From Clostridia bacterium (GTDB lineage: Bacteria; Bacillota; Clostridia; Oscillospirales; Acutalibacteraceae), in NCBI GenBank assembly GCA_900767025.1, contig CAAFXS010000029.1, forward strand, positions 1 through 38,049: DNA of 38,049 bases. Reading direction: 5' to 3'. This document shows positions 15,987 through 24,802 of the stretch, one piece after another; the first letter of the stretch is position 1; the number at the start of each line of letters is the position of its first letter. The notes beneath the pieces are model-generated. The model was not told the origin of the DNA. It did no database searches and saw only the letters and a program-made list of their open reading frames with translations. Both the position numbers and the translations under genes were made by a program.

Positions 15987-17336
15987 TTATTTTTCTGACT
16001 TTTCAACCGATTTTGAGAAATCGAAGTCCTTACCGGGGAATACTGCATTAAGAACGATACCGGCAATAGCGGCAATTGCAAGAGCAGAAAAGCTGATGTT
16101 AAACTCACCGATTGAGAATGAAACACCGCTGCCGAGACCGAGAGCGCAAACAAGAATAACTGCAGCAATAATAGTGTTACGTGGCTTTGAGAAATCAACC
16201 TTGTTTTCAACAACATTACGAACACCGATAGCGGAAATCATACCGTAAAGAACGAAGGAAATACCGCCTACGATAGCTGCGGGCATTGAGTTGATAAGTG
16301 CGGCAAACTTTGGTGAGAAGGAGAAAAGAATTGCGAAATAAGCGGCAATTCTGATTACTCTTGGGTCATAAACCTTTGAAAGAGCAAGCACACCTGTGTT
16401 CTCTCCGTAGGTTGTGTTTGCAGGACCGCCAAAGAGTGAAGAAAGAGTTGTTGCAAGACCGTCGCCTGTAAGTGACCTGTCAAGACCCGGATCAGCAATA
16501 TAGTTCTTACCGCAGGTTGCGCCGATTGCGGACATATCGCCGATATGCTCCATCATTGTAGCAAGTGCAATAGGCATAATTGCAATGATAGCGTTAATTG
16601 CAAGAGAGCTGTCCTTTACGCCGCCGAATACGGTTGAGCTCCACTCAATCGGGAAGCCAATCCAAGCAGCCTCTTTAACTGCTGTGAAATCAATTGCAAA
16701 GCTTTCAACACCGATGATATTGCCAACAACGATAGCCACTGCATATGAGCCGAGAATACCGAGAAGGATAGGAATAATCTTAGCCATGCCCTTGCCGAAT
16801 ACATTGATAACAATTACAAGACCAAGAGCAATAATTGCAAGCCACCAGTTAGATGAACAGTTGCTTACTGCGGTAGGTGCAAGACCAAGACCGATTGCAA
16901 TGATGATAGGACCTGTTACAACAGGAGGGAAAAATTTCATTACCTTGTTGATGCCCACAAGTCTGATAAGACCTGCAAGAACAAGATAGAGCAAGCCAGC
17001 GCAGGCAACGCCGAGACAAGCGTAAGGGAGCATTTCCTTGTTAGAGCTTCCGTCCTCAAGCATAGGAGCAACCTGTGCATAACCTCCTAAAAATGCGAAG
17101 GAGGAGCCTAAAAATGCAGGAACCTTAAACTTTGTAAACACATGGAACAGCAGGGTTCCCAAGCCTGCCATCAACAATGTTGTTGAAACACTTAAGCCTG
17201 TAAGCAGAGGAACAAGCACGGTTGCACCGAACATAGCAAACATATGCTGAAAGCCGAGAACAATCATCTTGCCTGCTCCGAGGGTTCTGGCATCGTAGAT
17301 ACCGTCGGAACTGATTTTAGTTTTTTCTTTAGCCAT
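15987..17336 (-). CDS. uraA: Uracil permease (UraA/PyrP, NCS2 family)
   Basis: Nucleobase-cation symporter that imports uracil across the membrane. The 449-residue protein is made almost entirely of hydrophobic helices, consistent with the 14-segment NCS2 fold. The family signature TYGENTGVLALSKV (around residue 305-320) includes the glutamate that binds uracil in UraA. The opening GFQHMFAMFGATVLVPLLTG is also characteristic of uracil permeases. It lies 30 bases downstream of upp, which makes the product usable by converting uracil to UMP. AAGGAG precedes the ATG. A xanthine permease is a less likely alternative. Confidence 0.94.
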   Translation of the reverse strand: MAKEKTKISSDGIYDARTLGAGKMIVLGFQHMFAMFGATVLVPLLTGLSVSTTLLMAGLGTLLFHVFTKFKVPAFLGSSFAFLGGYAQVAPMLEDGSSNKEMLPYACLGVACAGLLYLVLAGLIRLVGINKVMKFFPPVVTGPIIIAIGLGLAPTAVSNCSSNWWLAIIALGLVIVINVFGKGMAKIIPILLGILGSYAVAIVVGNIIGVESFAIDFTAVKEAAWIGFPIEWSSTVFGGVKDSSLAINAIIAIMPIALATMMEHIGDMSAIGATCGKNYIADPGLDRSLTGDGLATTLSSLFGGPANTTYGENTGVLALSKVYDPRVIRIAAYFAILFSFSPKFAALINSMPAAIVGGISFVLYGMISAIGVRNVVENKVDFSKPRNTIIAAVILVCALGLGSGVSFSIGEFNISFSALAIAAIAGIVLNAVFPGKDFDFSKSVEKSEK

Positions 17337-17366
17337 AATATTTCTCCTTTTTCAATATATTAAATT

Positions 17367-17999
17367 TTATTTTGTACCGAAAATTCTGTCGCCTGCGTCG
17401 CCAAGACCGGGAACGATATAGCCGTTTTCGTTAAGATGCTTGTCCATTCCTGCACAGAAAATATCAACATCGGGATGAGCCTCTTTAAGAGCCTCAAGTC
17501 CCTCCGGTGCGGCAATGATACAAAGGAATTTAATTGAACGGGGGTTTCTGAGCTTTATTTGAGTTATAGCGTCAATAGCCGAGCCGCCGGTTGCAAGCAT
17601 CGGGTCAAGAACAAAAACATCCCTTTGCTCAATATCCTTAGGCAGCTTGCAGTAATACTCAACCGGTTTAAGAGTTTCCTCATCTCTGTAAAGACCGATA
17701 TGACCTACTCTTGCTGCAGGAACAAGACTGAGTGCACCCTCAACCATACCCAGACCTGCTCTGAGTATCGGCACGAAGGCAAGCTTTCTGCCGGCAATAA
17801 CCTTACAATCTGCAATACCGCAGGGTGTTTCCACCTTCTTATCCTTCAGCGGCAAATCTCTTGTAGCATCGTATACCATAAGCATTGCAATTTCACTGAC
17901 TAAATCGCGAAATTCCTTGGTGCTTGTTTCGGTATCACGAAGAATACTGAGCTTGTGCTGAATAAGAGGATGGTCCATTACAACAACTTTTCTTGACAT
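17367..17999 (-). CDS. upp: Uracil phosphoribosyltransferase
   Basis: Salvage enzyme that joins uracil and PRPP to give UMP and pyrophosphate in the cytoplasm. The 210-residue length is standard. The PRPP-binding loop DPMLATGGSA is at 132-141, and the C-terminal PGLGDAGDRIFGT uracil-binding segment is intact. AAAGGAG precedes the ATG, and a good sigma-A promoter with an extended -10 lies 40-65 bases upstream. It is the first gene of the upp-uraA operon. The leader is too short for a PyrR attenuator. Confidence 0.97.
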   Translation of the reverse strand: MSRKVVVMDHPLIQHKLSILRDTETSTKEFRDLVSEIAMLMVYDATRDLPLKDKKVETPCGIADCKVIAGRKLAFVPILRAGLGMVEGALSLVPAARVGHIGLYRDEETLKPVEYYCKLPKDIEQRDVFVLDPMLATGGSAIDAITQIKLRNPRSIKFLCIIAAPEGLEALKEAHPDVDIFCAGMDKHLNENGYIVPGLGDAGDRIFGTK

Positions 18000-18036
18000 A
18001 ATCCCACTACTCCTTTATAAAATTTTTATCTTTAAA

Positions 18037-18065
18037 ATAATACCATAAGTGACCGATTTAGACAA
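18037..18065 (-). promoter_or_regulatory. Sigma-A promoter of upp-uraA with extended -10
   Basis: On the minus strand TTGTCT (18065-18060) and TATTAT (18042-18037) are separated by 17 bases, and TG sits one base before the -10 hexamer. It starts just downstream of the preceding terminator. Confidence 0.7.
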
Positions 18066-18086
18066 TAAAGGTTACAAAGATGTAAT

Positions 18087-18124
18087 AAAAAAATCAGAAA
18101 GCAAAAAAAATTGCTCTCTGATTT
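18087..18124 (-). terminator. Terminator after the glycosyltransferase fusion gene
   Basis: Bases 18091-18104 pair with 18111-18124 (14 pairs, one G-U wobble) around a six-base loop. The minus-strand product then runs into at least seven T. It ends the uvrB-MATE-uvrA-glycosyltransferase unit. Confidence 0.88.
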
Positions 18125-18129
18125 CATCA

Positions 18130-20064
18130 CTATTCAAGAACCTTGTTCATTTCAGACAATGCATTACGGTTAAAATCATCTGAGTCAAACTTTTTACAAG
18201 GAGGCAATTCTCCCTTATGAAAAGCAACAATACCGTTATAAATTCCGTTTTCGCTGTTTTCAATAACATTTCCCCAGCCCTGTCTTAAAAATTCAGCCGG
18301 TCCTGTTATATCGGTGCATATTACGGGAACATCCAAAACGAGTGCCTCCATAATTGTCATAGGCAGAGCCTCGTAATGCGAGGAAAGCACAAACAAATCA
18401 CTTTTCTTCAAAACAGGATACGGATTTGACATATTCTTAATCAAAACAATATTCTTTTTCGTTTCTGCAAGCTGTGTTATGCTTTCAAATTCGGGGCCGT
18501 AGCCGCCCACAATAACAAGGTAGGCGTTTTCATTAACCTCGTTTCTGTATCTGTCAAAAGCGTTAATAAGACGGTCAAGACCCTTTTCCTTTGAAAATCT
18601 TGCAATATTAATTATTACCTCGGCAGAGCTGTCGAAAATTTTGTTAAGATTTTCAAGTGAAATGTTAGCAACAGTATTTTTATCAAAGCAAATTTCCTTG
18701 CGTGACTTTTCCAAAATTCCCGACTTGTCAATAAAATTATGTGCAACATAGATTTTATCGGGATTTAAGCTGCTGTTGATTTCAAGCAATTCAGCCTTTG
18801 CAGAGTCTCTGACGCATACAATCTTGTCAAACGCCGCAAGATTTTCCTTATAATTTTGAAGTGAAATATTGCCCTTAAGCTCGTTTTCCTTTTTCATATT
18901 ACTGTGGATATAAACAACCGACTTGCTGTCAGCCACGGAAAACATATGGAAAATATCCTGCTCGTAGCCTGTAAAATGAACAACATACTTAAATTTTGTG
19001 TCGCAATAAATACGGCGGAATTCTCGGCGGTAAATATTATCCACTATATTTTTAACCTTGCCGTGTCGTTTATTCTTTCCGTAGTATAGCTCTTTAAATT
19101 TTATTTCATCATCAGTAATATTCATATCACCCTGAATGGGTATCAAATCAATATCACTGAAATCGGAAATGGCGTCCTTGTTGGCTTCAACATTATTCTT
19201 AAAAAAGGTAAGAAAATAATTATATTTTTCCTTGTCAAGATTGGCAACAAAGCTCTTTAAAGCAGTTGTAATACCGTTTTTTGCAAAGGTGCCGGCAAAA
19301 ATCAAAACATTTTCACGGTTATTACAAAAATCACTGCCGGGTATAACCTTCATATTCTCGGACTGCCTGCCGTTAAAGACAAGATTACAAAGTTCAGCTG
19401 CGGACTCTGCAGAGTCATATTGAATATACTGTTTCATTGCCGATGAATAGTCACTGTACTGCTGAACTTTATTGATTTCGTCAATTAAATCATCCTCATT
19501 ATAAACAAATGTAAAGGGCAGTGATGAAAAATCAAGGTACATTCCCCTATCGGATATGTATCTTTCAAGGTCATAGGCGTAAAGAACAATCTTTTTTCCT
19601 GTATTGGCAAAATCAAAAAATACACTTGAATAATCGGTTACAAGACAATCTGCAATATTTAGGAATTCATAGGTTTCACATTCGTCGGGTATCTGCCTGA
19701 TTTTTGTAAAGGATTTAAAATCAATACCGTCTGTAACATAATTATGCATTTTAGCAAAAACCACGGTGTCATCATCAAGCCGGTGCTCCATTTCGTAAAG
19801 GGCATGCTTGGCGTAAACCACCTGCTCGTCAGTGCTCAATTCTTCAATGGCACCTCTCCAGGTTGGCATATAAAATACTATTTTTTTACCCTTTAGACCG
19901 TATTTGTCAATAAGCGCCTGCCTTGAGTCACTGTTAAAAAATGCCGAATTTCTCGGATATCCCGACACAACATAATTACCCTTAAAAAGATTATCAAGCA
20001 TAAAATCTCTTTTCATAGCATTAAAGGTAAAATCGTTAGGATAAAGAAGCCAGTCAGCCATCAT
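18130..20064 (-). CDS. C-terminal part of frameshifted CDP-glycerol glycerophosphotransferase/GT4 fusion
   Basis: This open frame of 644 codons holds the rest of a TagF/TagB-like CDP-glycerol glycerophosphotransferase domain (to about residue 230 of this part, with YMPTWRG, AKMHNYV and DYSSVFFDFA). A family-4 glycosyltransferase domain follows (about 245-640, with NIARFSKEKGLDRLI, VGGYGPE and SHYEALPMTIMEAL). It would polymerise glycerol phosphate and add a sugar for a teichoic-acid-like or capsule polymer. The ATG at 20064 has no ribosome site, and the same frame stays open up to the A8 run at 20170-20177, encoding the conserved WHGTPLK motif. So it is not an independent gene: removing one A joins it to the N-terminal part at 20150-20551, giving 806 residues. 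Confidence 0.85.
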   Translation of the reverse strand: MMADWLLYPNDFTFNAMKRDFMLDNLFKGNYVVSGYPRNSAFFNSDSRQALIDKYGLKGKKIVFYMPTWRGAIEELSTDEQVVYAKHALYEMEHRLDDDTVVFAKMHNYVTDGIDFKSFTKIRQIPDECETYEFLNIADCLVTDYSSVFFDFANTGKKIVLYAYDLERYISDRGMYLDFSSLPFTFVYNEDDLIDEINKVQQYSDYSSAMKQYIQYDSAESAAELCNLVFNGRQSENMKVIPGSDFCNNRENVLIFAGTFAKNGITTALKSFVANLDKEKYNYFLTFFKNNVEANKDAISDFSDIDLIPIQGDMNITDDEIKFKELYYGKNKRHGKVKNIVDNIYRREFRRIYCDTKFKYVVHFTGYEQDIFHMFSVADSKSVVYIHSNMKKENELKGNISLQNYKENLAAFDKIVCVRDSAKAELLEINSSLNPDKIYVAHNFIDKSGILEKSRKEICFDKNTVANISLENLNKIFDSSAEVIINIARFSKEKGLDRLINAFDRYRNEVNENAYLVIVGGYGPEFESITQLAETKKNIVLIKNMSNPYPVLKKSDLFVLSSHYEALPMTIMEALVLDVPVICTDITGPAEFLRQGWGNVIENSENGIYNGIVAFHKGELPPCKKFDSDDFNRNALSEMNKVLE

Positions 20065-20149
20065 AAAGTTACGCTGGCAGTTACCAAGCTCGTTTTCAGC
20101 ATTTTTAATACCTCTGCCAAGTGTTTTAAGGGGAGTTCCGTGCCAGGTG

Positions 20150-20551
20150 TTAAGATATATCTGACCTTCTTTTTTTTATGAAATAAGGCGGAAATGTAGC
20201 ATTGTTAACCAAGTATTCGGCGGTTGCCAAAGCAGTGCAGTATTCCTGCGAATGAATTTTTATAAGCTTAACATTTTTGAAGCCCTTTGAGTCCAGGAAT
20301 TTCTTATTAACATTATAATTTTTCCAGTTTGTAATAACATATTTTTTGTAATCCCTGTACTCCACGTTGGTGCAAAGCTCCTTGAGAATGTAATAAGGAT
20401 TTCCCGAAATGCTTGCACCGTTATAAGACTGTATCAACACGGATTTCTTTTCAACGGTTGTGGTTTCATACTTTTCGGTAAAAACACCCTTTGCAATTTC
20501 AAACAGGGACCTGTTTTCCGTTTTAGTTTTCTTTTTTGATAAAATGCCCAT
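20150..20551 (-). CDS. N-terminal part of frameshifted glycerophosphotransferase/GT4 fusion
   Basis: A 133-codon frame starting with ATG at 20551 behind GGGGGG. Its first 127 residues are the N-terminal helical/Rossmann part of a CDP-glycerol glycerophosphotransferase (VLIQSYNGASISGNPYYI, then YLVNNATFPPYFIKK). After that it runs into a run of eight A and ends with six unrelated residues. With seven A the frame continues into EGQIYLNTWHGTPLK, placing the catalytic His at residue 137. Alone it has no catalytic motif. It starts 27 bases after the uvrA stop codon with no room for a promoter, so it is probably the last gene of the uvr operon. Confidence 0.82.
   Translation of the reverse strand: MGILSKKKTKTENRSLFEIAKGVFTEKYETTTVEKKSVLIQSYNGASISGNPYYILKELCTNVEYRDYKKYVITNWKNYNVNKKFLDSKGFKNVKLIKIHSQEYCTALATAEYLVNNATFPPYFIKKRRSDIS
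20170..20177 (-). other. A8 homopolymer frameshift site
   Basis: On the minus strand a run of eight A (eight T at 20170-20177 on plus) follows the codons for PPYFI. Eight A leads to a stop at 20150; seven (or ten) A gives one uninterrupted 806-residue frame. Poly-A tracts are common sites of polymerase slippage, phase variation and sequencing error, and the sequence cannot tell these apart. Confidence 0.85.
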
Positions 20552-20577
20552 ATTTTACCCCCCTCAAAATAGTATGT

Positions 20578-23394
20578 TTAAAGTATTTTTTTAAGATACT
20601 GACCTGTGTAGGATTTTTTGCATTTTGCAACCTCCTCGGGTGTTCCGCAAACGATGACGGTTCCTCCGCCCTTTCCGCCTTCGGGACCCAGGTCAATTAT
20701 ATGGTCTGCTGTCTTTATTATATCAAGATTATGCTCAATTACAAGTACTGTATTTCCGCCGTCAACAAGCATATTTAAAACATTTATTAAACGGTGAACA
20801 TCTGCGGTATGCAGACCTGTTGTTGGCTCATCAAGGATATAAATGGTTTTGCCGGTGCTCCTTTTTGCAAGCTCGGTTGCCAATTTAACTCGCTGAGCCT
20901 CACCGCCGGAAAGAGTTGTGGCGCTTTGACCGATTTTGATATACCCTAAACCAACATCGGAAAGAGTTTTAAGCTTGTTATAGATTTTAGGTTGCTGTGA
21001 AAAGAATTCGCATCCCTCATCAACAGTCATTTCAAGCACATCGTAGATTGATTTACCCTTGAATTTAACCTCAAGAGTTTCCCTGTTATATCTTTTACCG
21101 CCACAGACCTCACAGGGAACATAAACATCAGCAAGGAAATGCATTTCAATTTTAACAATACCGTCGCCCTGGCATGCCTCGCATCTTCCGCCCTTAACAT
21201 TAAACGAAAAGCGATTGGCTTTATATCCCCTTTGCTTTGCCTCAGGCAGTTGTGCATAAAGCTCGCGAATATCGTTGAAAACACCTGTGTAGGTTGCAGG
21301 GTTAGACCTTGGTGTTCTGCCTATGGGTGACTGGTCAATGTTGATTACCTTGTCAAGATTTTCCGTACCGGTAATCTTTTCAAACTTACCCGGTCTTTTT
21401 TTAGCTCCGTTAAGAACTGACGAAAGATGCTTATTAAGTATTTCGTTTACAAGGCTTGATTTACCCGAGCCTGAAACGCCTGTTACCGCAACAAATTTGC
21501 CAAGCGGTATTTCAACATCAATATTTTTAAGATTATTTTCAGCCGCACCGAAAACCTTTAGCTTTTTACCGTTGCCCTCTCTTCTTTTTTCGGGAACGGG
21601 AATTTTTCTTTTCCCACTTAAATACTGACCTGTTATTGAATTTTCACAGGCTATTATATCATCAACGGTTCCGGCAGCGATAAGCTCACCTCCGTGAACA
21701 CCTGCACCGGGTCCTATGTCAACAATGTAATCTGCACTTCGCATAGTATCCTCATCGTGTTCAACCACAATAAGAGTATTGCCTAAATCGCGAAGATGCT
21801 TAAGTGTTCCGATTAGTTTATCATTATCCCTCTGATGCAAGCCGATTGACGGCTCATCAAGAATATACAGCACACCCATAAGCGATGAGCCTATCTGCGT
21901 TGCAAGGCGTATTCGTTGAGCCTCGCCGCCGGAAAGAGTTGCAGCCTCACGGGCAAGAGAAAGGTAATCAAGACCCACACTGTTGAGAAATTCAAGTCTT
22001 TCCCGAATTTCATTAATAACAAGATTACCGATAAGCATTTCTCTTTCGGTCAGCTGAAGATTATTTATAAAATCAAGCTCCTCGCTTATTGGCAAAGAGC
22101 AAAACTGATGAATATTCAGTCCGCCTACCGTAACACTCAATATCTCAGGTGTCAACCTTGAGCCCTTACAATCGGGACAGGTACAGGTTGTCATTACAGA
22201 CTCAATATCAGCTCTTGACCATTCAGATGAGGTTTCAACATATCTTCTGTTCAGATTTGAAACAATACCCTCAAAATCGGTTTTATATGTTCCCGTACCG
22301 TAGGAGGTTACTCGTTTCATTGATATTTTTTTGCCGTTAGTGCCGTAAAGAATTGCGTTAAGGCCTTCCTTGTTAATCATTTCAACAGGCATATCAAGAG
22401 AAAAGCCGTATTCCTTGGCAAGACCCTCATAATACATTTTTGCAATTGAGCCGTCGCTGATATTCCAGCCCGATGCCTTAATTGCACCCTGATTTATTGA
22501 CAGCTTTTTGTTTGGAATAATCAGATCAACATCTATTTCCTTATAAGCGCCGATACCGCCGCACTTTTTGCAGGCGCCGAAGGGGTTGTTAAAGGAAAAC
22601 ATACGGGGACTCATTTCCTCAATAACCGCACCGTGTTCGGGGCAGGCGTAGTTCAATGAAAAAAGCTCCTCCTTTTCACCTACAACATCAATAAGTACAA
22701 TTCCGTCGGCAAGATGCGTAGCAGTTTCGATAGAATCCGCAAGCCTTGACTTTGCGTTATCGTTAACCACAAGCCTGTCCACAATTACCTCAATATTATG
22801 CTTTTTATTTTTATCAAGCTTAATTTCTTCGGAAAGGTCATAAACGATACCGTCTGCACGAACACGGACAAAGCCTGATTTGCGTATATTGTCAAGCTCC
22901 TTAACATATTCGCCCTTTCTTCCCCTTGCAATAGGTGCCATTACCTGAATTTTCGTTTTTTCCGGCAATTGCATAACCTTGTCAACAATTTGGTCAACAG
23001 TCTGTTGAGTTATTTCCCTGCCGCATTTGGTACAATGTGGTATGCCTATTCTTGCATATAAGAGCCTTAAATAGTCATATATTTCCGTAACTGTTCCAAC
23101 GGTTGAACGGGGGTTTCTGCTTGTGGTCTTTTGGTCAATTGAAATTGCAGGAGAAAGACCGTCGATATAGTCAACATCAGGCTTTTCCATCTGGCCTAAA
23201 AACTGACGGGCATAGGAGGATAGGGACTCAACATATCTCCTCTGTCCCTCGGCATAAATGGTGTCAAATGCAAGGCTTGATTTTCCCGAGCCTGAAAGCC
23301 CTGTGAAAACTATAAGCTTGTCCCTGGGGATAGTAAGGTCGATATTTTTAAGATTATGCTCTCTCGCACCTTTAATAACAATGTTTTTATTCAT
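20578..23394 (-). CDS. uvrA: Excinuclease ABC subunit A (UvrA)
   Basis: Damage-recognition ATPase of nucleotide excision repair; it loads UvrB on lesions. The 938-residue length is standard. It contains two ABC ATPase modules: Walker A GLSGSGKSS at 32-40 and GVSGSGKSS in the second half, signature motifs LSGGEAQR in both, and ILDEPSIGLH / ILDEPTTGLH. The expected zinc-binding cysteine pairs (CTKCG, CPDCKG, CEACQ, CEVCGG) are present. Its start overlaps the MATE gene stop by eight bases, so the repair genes and the transporter are in one unit under the LexA-type operator at 26853-26866. Confidence 0.98.
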   Translation of the reverse strand: MNKNIVIKGAREHNLKNIDLTIPRDKLIVFTGLSGSGKSSLAFDTIYAEGQRRYVESLSSYARQFLGQMEKPDVDYIDGLSPAISIDQKTTSRNPRSTVGTVTEIYDYLRLLYARIGIPHCTKCGREITQQTVDQIVDKVMQLPEKTKIQVMAPIARGRKGEYVKELDNIRKSGFVRVRADGIVYDLSEEIKLDKNKKHNIEVIVDRLVVNDNAKSRLADSIETATHLADGIVLIDVVGEKEELFSLNYACPEHGAVIEEMSPRMFSFNNPFGACKKCGGIGAYKEIDVDLIIPNKKLSINQGAIKASGWNISDGSIAKMYYEGLAKEYGFSLDMPVEMINKEGLNAILYGTNGKKISMKRVTSYGTGTYKTDFEGIVSNLNRRYVETSSEWSRADIESVMTTCTCPDCKGSRLTPEILSVTVGGLNIHQFCSLPISEELDFINNLQLTEREMLIGNLVINEIRERLEFLNSVGLDYLSLAREAATLSGGEAQRIRLATQIGSSLMGVLYILDEPSIGLHQRDNDKLIGTLKHLRDLGNTLIVVEHDEDTMRSADYIVDIGPGAGVHGGELIAAGTVDDIIACENSITGQYLSGKRKIPVPEKRREGNGKKLKVFGAAENNLKNIDVEIPLGKFVAVTGVSGSGKSSLVNEILNKHLSSVLNGAKKRPGKFEKITGTENLDKVINIDQSPIGRTPRSNPATYTGVFNDIRELYAQLPEAKQRGYKANRFSFNVKGGRCEACQGDGIVKIEMHFLADVYVPCEVCGGKRYNRETLEVKFKGKSIYDVLEMTVDEGCEFFSQQPKIYNKLKTLSDVGLGYIKIGQSATTLSGGEAQRVKLATELAKRSTGKTIYILDEPTTGLHTADVHRLINVLNMLVDGGNTVLVIEHNLDIIKTADHIIDLGPEGGKGGGTVIVCGTPEEVAKCKKSYTGQYLKKIL

Positions 23395-24802
23395 CTCCCA
23401 TTTCCTCCTTCAGTCTTTCAAGTCCTGCCATACCCTCTTTTGTTACGGGCTTAATCCATTTGTTTGATAAAAAGTGCCTTATGCTGAAAATATTTTTGGG
23501 TATATCCTCAAAAATATACATTATTGCAAAGGCAACAACAAAGGGTACCTTGAACACATAAACGGCAATTATCGTTGCCGGAACGGAAAGCGCCCACAGG
23601 CAGAAAAGCTCAAACTTTGTGCCTGTTACAGTATCACCGCCGCTTCTGAATATTCCCACAATCTGTATATAAGGTAACATTCTTGTGGGAAATGCCACGG
23701 CGTAAATTACCATAATAATATTGGCGGTTTTCAGCGTCAGCTCGCTTATATTACTGCCCATATTGAATATTCCCACAAGCTGATGCCTGAAAATCACAAT
23801 AAAAACAGACAGTATCACAGCAAGCACGGGAACAATAATACAAAAGCGTTTGGAATCGGTGACAGCCTCTTTGATTTTTCCCTTGCCTATTGACTTGCCT
23901 ATCATTACCGAAGCGGCACTGCCCATACCGAAGAACATAACCAAAGCTATGTTTTCAAAGCTTCTTAAAATAGTAACGGCAGAGAAATATTCATATCCCA
24001 TATTAGCAAAAATAACATTATAAACAAAGGTTCCTCCGCCCCACATACCCTCGTTTAGCACAACAGGAGCCGCCTTTTTCAAATAGGAAACAACCTCGTT
24101 TTTGCTGAAGCTGAAATACTCCTTTGGCTTTCCTGCAATTATATTCTTTTGACACAGGGAAATAACGACAATAAGCACAACACCCAGCCAAGCGGAAACA
24201 GTTGTTGCCAAAGCGGCACCTTTAACACCCCTTTTGACAAAGCCGAATTTTCCGAAAATCATACAGTAATCAAGAAAAATATTTAAAACCGTTGTAAATG
24301 CAGACGCATACATAGGCAATTTAACATTTTCAACTGCACGGAGAACCGAGGACAGAATATTTGTTATTGCCACTGCAATATAGGAATAAGCAACAACACG
24401 GAGATAATCCGTTCCCAGTGATAAAACCTCTTCATTTTTATTGAAAATACTTATAACCATATGGGGAAATGCTATACTGACAACAGTAAACAGCACAGAC
24501 ACAGCGATTGCAAATATAAGTGAAATACCGCATATATGCTTTATTCTTTTAGTATCCTTTATTCCCCAAAACTGTGCGGCAAACACGCTTGTTGCCGAGC
24601 AAAAGCCCACAAGTATCATATTCATAAGAAAGGTCCACTGGCCTATCATTCCCACAGAGGAAAGTGACGCAGTGCCCAAATTGCTGACAAGCAGTGTGTC
24701 AGCAAGTGAATATGAGCTGATTAACATATTTTGAAGTGCAACGGGAACTGCAAGTCTTATTGCAGATTTCCAAAACACTTTATCTTTGAACAAATTTAAC
24801 AT
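23387..24802 (-). CDS. MATE-family efflux transporter
   Basis: A 471-residue membrane protein with about twelve hydrophobic helices in two six-helix halves, the MATE fold. Characteristic segments are IRLAVPVALQNMLISSYSLADT at the start, and GMIGQWTFLMNMI. MATE proteins exchange Na+ or H+ for cationic drugs, toxins or metabolites; the substrate here cannot be predicted. The ATG overlaps the uvrB stop codon (TAATG), and the end overlaps uvrA by eight bases, so it is translationally coupled into a DNA-repair operon. That suggests, but does not prove, a role in expelling DNA-damaging compounds. Confidence 0.93.
   Translation of the reverse strand: MLNLFKDKVFWKSAIRLAVPVALQNMLISSYSLADTLLVSNLGTASLSSVGMIGQWTFLMNMILVGFCSATSVFAAQFWGIKDTKRIKHICGISLIFAIAVSVLFTVVSIAFPHMVISIFNKNEEVLSLGTDYLRVVAYSYIAVAITNILSSVLRAVENVKLPMYASAFTTVLNIFLDYCMIFGKFGFVKRGVKGAALATTVSAWLGVVLIVVISLCQKNIIAGKPKEYFSFSKNEVVSYLKKAAPVVLNEGMWGGGTFVYNVIFANMGYEYFSAVTILRSFENIALVMFFGMGSAASVMIGKSIGKGKIKEAVTDSKRFCIIVPVLAVILSVFIVIFRHQLVGIFNMGSNISELTLKTANIIMVIYAVAFPTRMLPYIQIVGIFRSGGDTVTGTKFELFCLWALSVPATIIAVYVFKVPFVVAFAIMYIFEDIPKNIFSIRHFLSNKWIKPVTKEGMAGLERLKEEMGDE

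Noticed and set aside
18000..18036. PyrR-type attenuator or riboswitch before upp
   Set aside because: The leader between the -10 and the ATG is only about 37 bases, too short for an attenuator, and no conserved PyrR-binding loop is present.
18130..20064. The 644-codon frame as an independent gene starting at the ATG at 20064
   Set aside because: No ribosome site precedes the ATG, and the same frame upstream encodes the conserved WHGTPLK part of the enzyme. It is the downstream part of a frameshifted gene.
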